Assembly (NCBI RefSeq): GCF_008831285.2
Contig: NC_045143.1
Coordinates: forward strand, 620,001 to 684,000
Reading direction: 5' to 3'
DNA length: 64,000 nt
Source: Nymphaea colorata
Taxonomy: Eukaryota; Streptophyta; Magnoliopsida; Nymphaeales; Nymphaeaceae
Within the stretch, counting starts at the first letter, position 1. Every line of letters starts with the position of its first letter. This document shows, piece after piece, positions 36,612 to 48,300 of this stretch. A program made the position numbers and the translations under genes. The notes under the pieces are model-generated. The model was not told the DNA's origin. It searched no databases and was given only the letters and a program-made list of their open reading frames with translations.

Positions 36612-38836
36612 ATGGGCACCCCCTTTCTCGTCGAGATAAAGAAGCAGGCGTCCTTCTTCTTCAAGGAGAAGCTTAGGAGTGCCCGGTTGGCCTTCACCGA
36701 CGTCACCCCAGCAGAGTTGTAAGCCTCCAATTTCAGCTAATGACCATTTTCTTTTCTCAAATGTCTATCTTTTTTTCTGTATTTTTTTCAATTTTAGTTG
36801 TCCTGTGAGCGCTGGTATCGGTCACAGTATTGGTGTTTTTCATGTTTACTGCATTTATTACATGTAATTTAATTTTATTAAGTTTTTCTTGTGGGGTGTT
36901 TGAAGATTGACAGAAGAGGTGACAAATGGTAATCCATCGGCACCAGATACGAAGGTGATGGGTTTGATATCGAAAGCTGCTTTTGAAGTGGGTGATTATT
37001 GGAGAATAGTGGAAATTTTGCATAAGAGGTGATTATCTTGTACGTTTGGTAGTTGTCAGCGATAGTATTCGAAGATCTGATTCTCCTCCTATTCATTGTT
37101 GTGCGAATGTCTGAGTTCTGTTATTTTTTTCTAACGTGTCGCTGTGTTGTTCTACTTCTCGATGAACCATTTCTGCAGACTACGTTTTTTTTTTTCTTTT
37201 TTGACTGTTATGCTCGAGTTATAATAGGTTGAAATGGTTCGAGTTGGATACGTATTATAGGTTTTTGTTAGAGATCATTTTCATGAGCTGGAAACAAGAG
37301 CTATTTGGTCTAAGACTGCTGGATCATTGCTTTGCCATTCTGTATATTTCGTCAATTTTTTGAAGAAAAAGTATAGTTTGATAGAATTTTTTTCCTTTCT
37401 CCATTTTCCAATTATTTTAATAAATAAACCTGAGTTTTGTGGTTTATTAAACATATTCTCTAGCTTCAACTTTGTAAAACTAAAAATAGGACTAATTATA
37501 TCATGGTTCTTGGTTGAGTTCTTGCTCATCTTTAATGCTTTTATTGCTCGTATTATACAAGACAGTCGGATCAAGCGTCCATTCATCTTTCAAGTCTCAC
37601 GGTCTCAAGTTTACCAGTTGAAAGATCTAATTTATTTGTGTGGCTTCAGGTTGGAAAAGTTTGATAGGAAAAATTGGCGACAGTCATACCAAGCTTTGGT
37701 GCTCCTGGAGTACCTTCTCACTCATGGACCAGAAAGTGTTTCTGGAGAATTTCAGTGTGATAAAGAAGTTATCAAGGAATGTGGCGATTTTCAGTATGTT
37801 GATGAAAGGGGGTAAGGAACGACCATTTCCTTTCGGTTTTGTTGCTTCTAGACAGTGTAGAAAGCTTGTTCTTTGGATCCAAAAAAGAAAATTTCTTGGT
37901 AAAATATGTGGAAAATCTCCTCATGAGATACTTGGAATAACATGTAAGCTAACATATAAACTTATCATGAACTACCAGAAAAGAAAACTATGAGAAATGG
38001 ATGAGAGTTTGGAAACTTTGCTCAACCAAGGTTCCCATACTTGGTGAATATTTTTACAGTGGTTCTGCTATAGTGAAAATCTGCGTTATATGGGCGGCTT
38101 GTGCGCCTATATGATTGTCTCCTTGAAGATTCTTTTCAATTCGAACTACTAAAGTTGAAGTTGGTCTTTGAATTTTCTGTATTGCAGATTTAACTGGGGT
38201 CTTCCTGTAAAAAATAAATGCGAGAGAATACTAAAATTTCTTGATGATGGAGGCCTTCTTAAAGAAGAGCGACAACGAGCACGCAAACTCACTTGTGGGA
38301 TCAAAGGATTTGGGAGTTTTTCTCAGATGTCTTTAAGATCAGAGGCTCAAAGATTTGGAGAATCCATTTATAATTCATTCGAAAGGTGGAATTCTCAGTG
38401 CAATGACTATGCAGAGCAGGATGATTCATACTCTCCAACAGCCAAAAGTTCTGCACGAATTGGTAAAAACAGCTCATGCCCAAGCTCTGAGTTCTACATG
38501 GACCCGGAAACATCTTTGTCTGCCATTGAGAAAAATGAATTTAGTAGCATGCCTTTGAATGAACAAACAAAAGGATCAGATTTGCGGGAGGAAAACACAG
38601 AGAACGAGAACTTCATAAAGAAAGAGAAGGATGAAACTGTTTCAGCAAAGAATTTGACAGCAAAAGGACATGATGATCAGTGGGATCTAAGACTGGAATC
38701 TGACCCTCTTTTCGGTGTTGATGAAAAACAACAAGTTGGATATGCAGATTCGTCATTAGAGACATGCAATAGTCATCCATTTATGCGTATTGAATCACAT
38801 GCCAAGAGTGGTTTACTTTCTTCAGGATTGCGTTGA
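36612..38836 (+). CDS. ENTH-domain (epsin-like) protein
   Basis: Four exons: 36612-36718, 36906-37028, 37650-37811, 38188-38836. Phases join to 346 residues. The N-terminal half is an ENTH domain (about residues 15-150) with the typical blocks LTEEVTNGNPSAPDTKVM, VGDYWRIVEILHKRLEK, NWRQSYQALVLLEYLL and HGPESV, followed by the basic segment KFLDDGGLLKEERQRARKL. The C-terminal half is acidic and Ser-rich with ESDPLFG, which may bind clathrin adaptors; there is no NPF motif and no long Gln-rich tail. Family role: phosphoinositide binding and clathrin-coat formation at the trans-Golgi, endosomes or plasma membrane. It resembles the short plant ENTH proteins more than EPSIN1-3. Intact. Confidence 0.92.
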
Positions 38837-40207
38837 AGTCTAAGAATTCAGAAAAATGAAGAAGCTTTCTGTCACTTTTGATGTTGGGAACGGGTGTACA
38901 GGCTCTAGCCATGCCATGAACTTCGGATCTGTATTCATGCTAATGCTTTGTTGGTTGGTTGCAGATGCAACATATGCATGTTAATATGATTGAATATTTG
39001 TAGTTTGTAGCTTTGCTTCTGTGCTGTTTCATACATTGTGAGCAACTATGTTGCTTTCTAAAGTTCTACAGACGTGTAAGGAATTCCAAGGATGCAGAAG
39101 TTATCAGGATGCGACATTCTTTTGATTTCCCCACAGTGGCAGCTAAAACGATAAACCTCTTCATACTTGTCAGGGTTGAAGAAATTTTGAACTTCATATA
39201 AAGCATGTTGAAGAGTAGAAAAAAAAAATTGTATCAAAGTTTTTTTGAATAATATCTTTTCCTGTTGGCATAAAATTATAATTGAGGACAAGATGAAAAA
39301 ATAAGACTCGCCAGATCTAGAACCTTCTGCATCTCCTTAAATGAAAAAATGCTTTGTATGAAACGCAGATCGGCTCTCATGCCGTACTCACGGTTCTTTT
39401 GGCCGACACAGAAAAATTCACAATGTTGTTTAAAATCTTCCCGGCAACATCAGTGATTATCTAAAGAAATGTGCTTGATATATTAAACACACTATTCAAT
39501 ATGTAATACAGAAATTCTTGTATCCTATCTGTGACAGTTCCACAAAACTACATTGGTTCGTAGCAAAATTGGTAAGCTCTATTTTCTCTTTGGATTGCAA
39601 TTCACTTGAATCCAAACTTTTCCTCTCTTTTTTTTTGTTGAAATAAGATCTAAATTGAATTTGAGCCGCTCGATATTTCACGTACACTTTAATGCTACAG
39701 ATCTCAAAACAGTGTTCATTCTAATAGGATTTCATCATGTTCGAGGGTGTTAAAATGGACCTCTTGGGCAGATATTAATGAAATTTATTTTCAAATAAAT
39801 TAAACCTTATTTAACGCCATACTAGAATTGGATCTCGCAAGTAAAAACAAGTGTCATAAAATCATTGGATCCAATACAAGTGCAAACAAAACAAAATTTC
39901 ATCGCGAATCACTTTGGTGCTACGTATATTCAAACTGGTATCATGCATCTCATGAGCATATGCAGAAAATATCATTATAAGTGGATCTCAAGGCAAGTAA
40001 CAACAACATTTTGGATTCAAGAAGGGATATAAGAGTTGAGCCAAAGGATCCAAAACATGTCAATCCATACGCAAACCAAGCGCAGTCAATGTAAAGAATA
40101 TGAAGATTGAGATCATATCAGTGACGTGGATCCAAGACAATAACGTGGATTCAAAACACAATAACATCCTCCAACCATGCAAACATGAAGGATCCAAGAA
40201 TTTAGTT

Positions 40208-40366
40208 CCGTCAGTAATCTAGTGTACGTGCTCCAAGAATACAAACTAATAATAAAAACTTAGTAGCAAGAAAATGAGAAACAAAAAGAACTCATTTAAG
40301 GCGGAGGAAAAGAAGGGAAACCTAGATTTAGGGCGGTCAGTGATCTAGTGTACGTGCTCCAAGAAT
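40208..40366. repeat. Spaced 33-base direct repeat
   Basis: The 33-base units at 40208-40240 and 40334-40366 share the core ctagtgtacgtgctccaaga and differ at only two positions, with a period of 126 bases. The flanks are full of ggatccaa and ggattcaa variants, suggesting decayed repeats of one element. Confidence 0.8.
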
Positions 40367-41209
40367 TTAGGCACACTTTTGAGAACTTGCAGTTTAAAGG
40401 AAGTGGGGAATATGATTCAGCTGCCCGTGTAGGTTGTTTGTGACTGTCATTCTATCGTTTTCTTCTTGACTGAGATCCATTATGGAGCATAATGTATATA
40501 ATGAGGGGGGGAATTTCCATAATCATACTTACAAAACTAAAAAAAAAAAAAAAAAAACAAATGTTTTCATGCCAGATCGTTGCAGAGCTGGTCAATTTTT
40601 CATCTCAGATTTGCACATGGATTTTTCTCCGGATGTTTCAAGAGCATATGTGATGTCTCTGCACCTATTTTCCAATATATTATATGATTGTATATTCACG
40701 TATATACCATGTTTTGATTTTTGTAGCTTTCTTTATCTTGTTGAATGGAAAATTAATAGTTTTACATCGGTTGATCATGGCTTATATAAATACTTTCAGG
40801 TGGAATTTTGATTACAGGTGTAAGTGCCGTCACACTAGATATATAGAAGGTCTTGATCAAAGCTTCAACGTGTACCGCAAAGCATTTCCCATTATTGTTT
40901 GGCGCTTAAAGTAAAGTGGAATCCTATAGTCATAGATAGCGTTTGTTGCTTTCTTTCTTTTCTTTTCTTTTTTTCTCCGCAACAAACGTTACTTAAAAGG
41001 CACTTTTTTAAAGTTGCTTTTTTTTGCATGAAGTGATTGGACTTTCATAGTTGATGCCATATAGCTAATATTTTAAAAATTCGTTGCTAAAAGGGCCATA
41101 AATTCTTGTTAAAGTCATCATAAATTGTCGCTGCACCATACATAGTGATTTTTTTTAGCTACCAAAATTCTTAAATTTTAGCTATTTAACAGCATACACC
41201 TTTGGATCA

Positions 41210-41233
41210 TTATATATATATATATATATATAT
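41210..41233. repeat. (AT)n microsatellite
   Basis: About 12 TA/AT dinucleotides within the repeat-rich spacer. Confidence 0.9.
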
Positions 41234-42149
41234 CAACTGATTGCCGTATTACCAGATGGCTCAATATTATAAACCGTTACTTAATAACCATGTTGTGTGG
41301 GTTTTTAGTGATAGTTTTTAAATATTAATCACCCAGCAACGTCCGGCAGTAATCTTATTAACACAAAGAATACGAAAATGCAATATAATATAGCAGTTTC
41401 ATAAAATTTGTAAAACCTCGTGTTATTTAAGACTATAGTGATTGCAGTCACGAATATATTCAAAGAAAATTATTAAAAGGACGCTTACGTTAGTGGATTG
41501 AGTGTTATGGGGCATTGACGTGAGTTTGGTGTGGGTGCCATATCTGGCCGAACCGAGGTCCAGTTCTTTCCTAATAAAATTTTGCAAAGACTGGTGTTGG
41601 CTAGCTGGGCAATGGTCGACACCAGCCCACATGTAACTCCGCTACTAAGTAGCGAGAGACCCTTAAGTTCAAGAAAATGGAGTTAGAACACGCTGACCAA
41701 CATGGGACAATTCCAAAATATTGTCCTTGACAAGTAAAAATATAATTAAAAAATATTACACAACTTTGTTCTTTTGTGGGTGGCAGTCAAAATATGAGCC
41801 GCATTTCTCACAACATGTTGATGGTTTTTCCATGAAAAGACCTTGTTTTCAACAAGGTATCAATCAAAGGCATTGAAATGGATGATCAGGGACCAGAAGC
41901 ATAAAATATTCTTGAAGATTCCAATGTTTGGCCAGACAGATCCAACCTCATCCGGATCTGTTTATTCAGATTTGGTAGGAAAGCTAGATCCAATAATATA
42001 GTGCCCCTACTAATTTAGGCCGAGCCAAGATGACTTTAAACAATATAAATAATTTGAAACCAAGAACTGCCTAAACAAGCCTACTTGCTAAATGAGATTC
42101 ATTTTTGTTTGATTACATCCAGAATAGGTGTCTAATTACGTGAACCTGA

Positions 42150-42560
42150 CTTTGTAAGTGTCTCATGAATTTGCCATGAAGATTATGGTAGGTTTCTCAA
42201 ACAATGGCTCTAGTGTTCCACGAATCTGTCTCAATCTTTAAGTAGATTCATGATATGCTCACAAAGTGTCGCTTGCTACCAAATGACCCCTAAAAAGCTA
42301 TTTGACATTATCAATATTATGTGAGTGTTTCATGAATATATCTTATAATAGAAAAAGATTCATGAAACACTTGTTTAATAATTTTATTAATTTACTCTAA
42401 TTTTGGGGCAGATTCATGAAACACTCATATGGTAAGTGTTCCATGATTTGACCTAAAGATTATAACAAATTCATGAAACACATGTTTTAGTGCTGCATGA
42501 ATCTATCGTAATCTTTGAGATAGATTCATGTAACATTTACATGACACTCTTACTGTCAAA
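42150..42560. repeat. Cluster of degenerate inverted repeats based on gattcatgaaacact
   Basis: The word gtgtttcatgaat and its complement attcatgaaacac appear again and again in alternating orientation (about 42150, 42320, 42352, 42410, 42440, 42470, 42500 and 42525), with spacers of roughly 20-60 bases. At 42318-42372 two copies face each other and form a short hairpin. Likely the decayed ends of a MITE family or a foldback element. Confidence 0.6.
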
Positions 42561-42689
42561 CAACCTTTAAAGAACCATAATTAGATCACAAAGTCAGCCT
42601 TTTTTTTTGAGATATGTCTGGCTGCTAAAATTTAGGCTCCTATAAAACTGAACAAGTTCTTGAATTATGGTGTTTACAACACCAAGTCC

Positions 42690-43060
42690 AAAAAAGCTTA
42701 GATGGTGTTTGGCTGGCACTTCAAAACGGCGTTTTAGAGACAAAACAACGTTTTGCCTTCAAAATAACATTTTTAGAGTGTTTGGGTAACATCAAAAACA
42801 GGATTTTTTAAAAATAAGTTTTGAGAAGACTTTGTTTTTAAAAGATAATGAATAATCTGGTGCCACCACAAGTTAATTCCCAAAGAAATGAGTTTTGGAT
42901 GTGTCATCCAAACACACAAACTAATTTTCAGAAAATTATAAAGAAAAAAAACCATTTCTTTCATATCTATGATTTTTTCAAACAACTTTTTTTAGGGTGT
43001 CATCCACGCACACCCTTTATGTTCGTGAACTTGGTCATGATTCACTTGGAAACCAAACGC
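42690..43060. mobile_element. MITE-like block (candidate)
   Basis: Begins near gatggtgtttggctgg and ends near the C-rich gtcatccacgcacacc. The inner part has repeated gtgtttggg and a small palindrome gttttggatgtgtcatccaaaca. This is the look of non-autonomous plant DNA transposons, but I could not prove matching terminal inverted repeats or a target-site duplication. Confidence 0.3.
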
Positions 43061-44112
43061 GATTTTATGCTTGTGCCTTTTTTTTTTTTTTTTTTTACAA
43101 ACTGCATGAACTACTTGCGTGGCAGAGCCAAAAATATTTCTAAATAGGATATCAATATATAAAATATTACAAAAGAGCACCAAAGGCTTGAGAAAACAAC
43201 AAATCAAAGTTCCAACTTTGAAAACCTAACAAATATGCGCTCCAATTTTTGAGAGAGTTTTCAATCGGCTGCCTTTCAATAGAAAACATTAATTTTTTAT
43301 ATAAAATGATAGGGATACCATTCTTGAAGAACAAAAAATATCTTTTAGTGGTCATGAGAAGAGAGGAGCATTTATATCAAAAATTAATATGTTCTGTCAG
43401 TAGGGAGCCTTCTTTCCAAAAGTTATCTCATATGTCGAGCGGTTAACTTTTAAAAGATAAGTTGTAATTTCTTATTTACTTCAAACGTTAGGTGGCTTTT
43501 TGTAAATTTTTTTCTAAAATTCTAGTTGAAGAGAAGCAATTAGATGGATTTTTGAACCCTTGTAGATGTGGCTGCCACTTGAAGCATGTTTATGTTGCAG
43601 TTATTCCCAACAGACAAAAAATCTATGTTTGCTTGCATTTCAAAATTCCTCGGCAGATATATGCATCTAAGATACATAATCAACTCGCAAACCACTTTAT
43701 CTGTAAGAAATGTTCATCATTTATACTGAAAAATGTGTCGCTTCACCACCCCCCTAACTTGACCAGCCATTTACTAAACCCCTTAAAACACGATTCAGCA
43801 AACACAATTCAGTAAAAGATCGGAAGAGAGAAGAAAACATGTGAACCAATCCTTCAGTTCAAATTAATTCCTACGCTTGGGCTTGGCACCTAAGTGGATA
43901 CTTAATCCTGAAGTAAATTTTATCTGAGCAACCAACGTGTGTTTGCATGTGAGAAAAATTCCCACTTTTTCTTCTAAAATTTTCTGACACAACAATCTTT
44001 CCGCTCGACAACAGTCCTAAAAACTTTGCTGTTTCTGCAGCACGTATCAGAAATTATAAACAAAGGAAGGAAAATAAAGACAGGGCAAAAAGAAAAGAGA
44101 AAAGACATTTCT

Positions 44113-45390
44113 TTACATGCCGACCCAACAAAAACCTAAAACCCCCAAAATCCCCGCAAGCCGGAGACCCCTTCCTTCTCCACCGCCACCGCTACCGCTC
44201 CCCCCGCTCACGCCGCTCCCCGGCGGAGGCGCCGCACTCGACGGAGGAATCCCGGAATCCGGCGAATCGGCGGAGAGTTCAGGGGCCGGCGAGCTCTCAG
44301 GCTGGGGACCGTCCCCCCCTGTCTGGTCGATTCTCTCGGGGCCGAAGATCTCCCTTGGCAGCAGCACCGCAGAGATGCCGAAGATTGCGACGGGGTTCTG
44401 GTCGAAGACCGTCTGAGTGATCGATGCGGCTGCGATCCCCGTGTTGATGGAGAGAGAGCCGTTCGCCCTCGCGATGTTGAGCGTGAAGCTGCCGGCGCCC
44501 TGCTCCTCCGTCGCCAGAGTCGGCTGCACGGGGTTCACGATCGACTGCAGGGAGCCGAGGGGGTAATACGAGTGGAGCGCGTGGTACTTGAGGACGACGG
44601 CCTTCTGGTCGGCCGATAGGCTCTGGATCCGCCGGCCGGACAGAGAGGCGAAGGCTTCGTCCGTCGGGAGGAAGGCCGTGATCCCCGCGCCCCGCTCGTC
44701 GGACTCGATCTCGGCCGTCACCCCGGAAGCCGCCAGCATCGACCCGACGACGTTGAAGTCCTTCGCGTCGATCAGCACTCTCGTGATGTTGATCGGCACC
44801 GGCGGGCCACTCACCGATGCCGACGGGTCGAATCCCGCCGGAACGAGCAGGCCGTCGACGGTAAAGACCGCTGCGACGTACGGGAGGGCGCGGACGAGCG
44901 AGACGACGGTGGCGTTCGAGGGCCCGGATGGCCCAGGCGGGCGAAGGGCGACGTTGCCGGTGAGCGGATCGCGGGTGAGGTTCACGGCCCCGAGGTTCGC
45001 GACGGCGCGGCCGGTCGTCTGGAAAAGCGTGGTGACAAGCTTCCCGGCGGCCGGGATCTGGCGGAGTGCGGGCCAGTCGAGATACTGAAGGAGGATGTGG
45101 TAACGGAGGACGTCGGAGATTTGGGAGGAAGGTAGGCTGCCGAGAGGAGAGGAAGCAAGGAAGGGGTCGAATATGTGGTTCGGCACGGCGAGGATCGTGA
45201 GGGACGATCGCTGTGCCAGGTCGTCGGCAACTCCGGTGGCGGAGAGGAGGTGGTTGAAGGAGGAGAGCTCCGGGATGGACGATAGGAATGTGGTCACGTT
45301 GAAGCCGACCACGGGATGAAGCGAGACGATGATAACGAGCAACGTAAAAACGGAGCGACGCCGGACGTCATTCCCCGGCGCTGGCGGCAT
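44113..45390 (-). CDS. FLA4: Fasciclin-like arabinogalactan protein, FLA4/SOS5 type
   Basis: Single-exon gene of 425 residues, strikingly GC-rich compared with its flanks. A signal peptide (about 1-29, ending HPVVG) is followed by two FAS1 domains (about 31-180 and 200-345). The second carries GAGITAFLPTDEAF and YHALHSYYPLGSLQSIVNPV, blocks I remember from Arabidopsis SOS5/FLA4. Several N-glycosylation sites are visible (NVT, NLT, NAT, NIT, NGS). A Pro/Ser/Ala-rich AGP region (about 360-405, with PESSPAPELS and PPSSAAPPPGSG) leads to a hydrophobic C-terminus suited to GPI anchoring. Family role: cell-surface glycoprotein acting in wall integrity, root growth under salt, and seed mucilage. An AT-rich TATA-like aaataaataaaa lies about 80 bases upstream. 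Intact. Confidence 0.94.
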   Translation of the reverse strand: MPPAPGNDVRRRSVFTLLVIIVSLHPVVGFNVTTFLSSIPELSSFNHLLSATGVADDLAQRSSLTILAVPNHIFDPFLASSPLGSLPSSQISDVLRYHILLQYLDWPALRQIPAAGKLVTTLFQTTGRAVANLGAVNLTRDPLTGNVALRPPGPSGPSNATVVSLVRALPYVAAVFTVDGLLVPAGFDPSASVSGPPVPINITRVLIDAKDFNVVGSMLAASGVTAEIESDERGAGITAFLPTDEAFASLSGRRIQSLSADQKAVVLKYHALHSYYPLGSLQSIVNPVQPTLATEEQGAGSFTLNIARANGSLSINTGIAAASITQTVFDQNPVAIFGISAVLLPREIFGPERIDQTGGDGPQPESSPAPELSADSPDSGIPPSSAAPPPGSGVSGGSGSGGGGEGRGLRLAGILGVLGFCWVGM

Positions 45391-48300
45391 TTTCCGGGAA
45401 AAGGGCCCGAGTGGCTTTCCAGTGAGCGCAGGGTGGGAGAAGAGACTGAGATAGAAGGAAGGACGTTTTTATTTATTTCTCTATTCATTTAGTTTGATTA
45501 ACTAAGTTCCTTTTACCTACTCAGTTGGTTAAATGACGGTATTATCCTTCTGTGGTGGCCATATTAGTGTTATTTGCTTCAGAAGGAAGGGACAGCGTTG
45601 TAATCCACGTAGACATTCTCAGGTTCCAGCACCAGCGACACCTTTCTCTGTTGTCAGATTGGTTAATCTAGCAAAGAGTAACTTTTTTTTTTTACTTGAA
45701 GCATTTGACCATTTTACCCTTCCTGATCAGTGCTAAGCGCTAGTCGGAGGAGATTTCAGTAATTCAGGTGAACTGGCGAATTACCGTCGGGGGCATAGCA
45801 TTTACTGTTTTTGGCAGAGGCACGCTTTAAGATTGCGCGTCAGGTCTTCCCTTTTCAGGAAAAGGACGCGGATCGTCGTCCTGCGGGGGAGCTCCGAGCT
45901 TGGTAGGTGCGAATAAAAGCATTTTGGTTTGGACTTTTGAAGAAATAAATGGCTCTGCTTTTTTAGCAGTCAAAAGGGGGGGGGGGACGGCCCAGATGTC
46001 AGTAGCTTGATATTAGCGTCACCGCCACCGCGGCATTTTAATGGACGGATCCAGAAAAGCCAATGCGTAAATTTCTACTTTTCTCTTTTCGCCATCTTTC
46101 TTTTTCTTTTTTTTTTTTTTGTTGTTTCAGAAAGTATGGACAGTATGTGTGTGGAATTAAAATCCTTTTTCAATTAACTTGGAAAATATTTTTTAACTCA
46201 AAAACTATACTTTCTTTAAAAAAAGTATACAAAGTTGAAAGGGTTGCGGTAGAGAGGGAGATAGATTCTACGTACAAGCTGTGTCGGACGCAATCTGATC
46301 ATAATCTTTAGTCATGCTTATTCAATGAAAGAGTTGCACGCGCTTTTTAAATCTTGAAATAGTGGTAGGTTGTGGATTTCTGAGTTTAATATTCTTTTGA
46401 AAATATCTCCTGCACATTAGAATAATATTGCCTATATTTTTTTATGTTGCAGGTTTGGTCCTTCTCGTTTTCTGATTAGATGGTCTCCCAGAAGCCTAGA
46501 GAATGAGGACGTTAAAATGTGCCAAACGTAAGGGTTGAGTAGGCAGTCTCCTAGAAGCCGTGTCCTGCTGTTGTTGACTAGATTTCCTTCCACTTAAGGT
46601 TTGCCCAATTTTAATGTTCATTAGAATCGGCCTAAATCAGCCCAATTGATTCCCTGTTACGCTTTATTTATATATATTTTTGAGTTTTAGTTCATGTTAT
46701 ATATTTTTAACTATTTATTTGTTACAAAAATTGAATTTCTAGATTTTTGTTTTTTTTGGCGATTCACAACCGGAAGTACACGATTTTAATGAAGACTTGT
46801 TTTACTCGGTAAGAATTAAGCTTATGTATTATTAACAGTGGTATTATTTGACGTTTCAATATCCAATAAATTTAGATTCAAATCAATCTTGGTCCACGCG
46901 TGGATGAGTTTGAACTTGAATGCGAGTTTGGAAAGCCTTCACTGCGGTCTCTATCTAGCTAGCTGCTGCCGACACTGCATAAATATATTTGGGGTTTGAT
47001 TAGATAATCCCATCCAGCTCATCGGCAACGCCGGTTCATTAACCCTGGCTCAACCGCTCAATCAGAGCTAGTTTTTTGCTCTCGGAAGATTCATTTACTG
47101 TTTTAACTTGTTGGAAGAGCCGGAGTCTTTCTATGTTTTAATTAATATGGCACATATTCTATTCTGGTTAGATAATGGTGAAGGAAATTAATATGTGGTG
47201 GGAAAGTAGGTAATAACTTCTTCATTTGGGGATCTTTTAACAGTTGACTACACCCAACTGCGCGAAGGTGGTAATATTTGAGATCCACTCAACTGGAGGA
47301 TTCCAGCTCCGCTGTCTCTTAGTCATGTGGCGATTGGAAAATGACGAGACACTTGACCAAGCATAATCTTCTCATCCTCCTCGTTCAAGACTGCTTTGGA
47401 ACTTGAGTAGACTAGCAGGTGTTTCTTTATTTTTTTTTCATCGATAATTTGGTAAGAAATTATTGAAAATGAATCTTTGCATATTTAAACATAAAAGGTG
47501 GAAAACATAATGTGTCTATATTTAAAGATTCATTTTCAATAATTTCTTATCAAATTTTCAAGAAAAAAAAAAAGAAAGAGAGAGAGGCACCTGCTAGTCT
47601 ACTCAAGTTCAAAAGCAGTCGTGAACGGAGGATGAGAAGAAGGAGGAGCTCCTCTTTAACCAAAAACTTGGCCTAGCTAAATATAGGCTTCCCGAAAATT
47701 GAATTTTTGCAATTTGGCATTCAAATAGTGCGAGTGATAGAGAGGGAAAAGAGAAGCCACACGTAGAGGATTTCCCTTTTTGGTAGAGCCACATTGTGGC
47801 CACCCTACCCTGCCTTTAAAAAGGTCTTGAAATAAATGGATCGGGTAAGGATGCTGAATGCTACTCTGAACCGAGCCATGCAAATTGTTCTTTAAACTTA
47901 TTTATTATGTGCCTATCCTGCAAACACGGTCCAATTTTGCTTTAAGAAAATTAGCCAGGTGCATGTTGCTATTCCCAAAATCTCAGGTCACCGTCCTAGC
48001 TTCGTTTCAAGCAAAACAAACCAAATAGATGCAGCATTCCTCATGCTCAAATGGATGAGTCGCGGATTCAATCAATTGCCGTCTGTGGGTAGGATTTGTG
48101 GGGCAAAAAAAAAAAAAATCTGAATTTTTTTTTTTATATTTGTTTATTGGTTTTCAAATCCACATAAAATCTTACCTATAATTAGAAAAAGGATCAATCA
48201 AAAAGTTCCAGCCTAGGCTTTTACAATAGTTTATTGAAAATGTTAAAGGAGGCTATACATTTTTTTAAGAAGCTTAGACCGTCGACCTAAAAGATTTGGA

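Larger units (their letters stand above)
38837..44112. other. Repeat-rich AT spacer of about 5.3 kb
   Basis: No credible host gene is seen. The interval holds a spaced direct repeat (40208-40366), a poly-A-like tract near 40540, an AT microsatellite (41210-41233), a cluster of gattcatgaaacact palindromes (42150-42560) and a MITE-like block (42690-43060). The open frames at 40482-40914 and 43492-43815 are not protein-like. It probably consists of old transposon debris. Confidence 0.6.

Noticed and set aside
43492-43815. 107-codon frame in the repeat-rich spacer
   Set aside because: No recognised domain, no exon partners and no promoter; some Cys pairs are probably chance.
44588-45088. 166-codon plus-strand open frame inside FLA4
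   Set aside because: Antisense shadow of a very GC-rich gene; composition alone keeps it open, and the product has no protein-like pattern.
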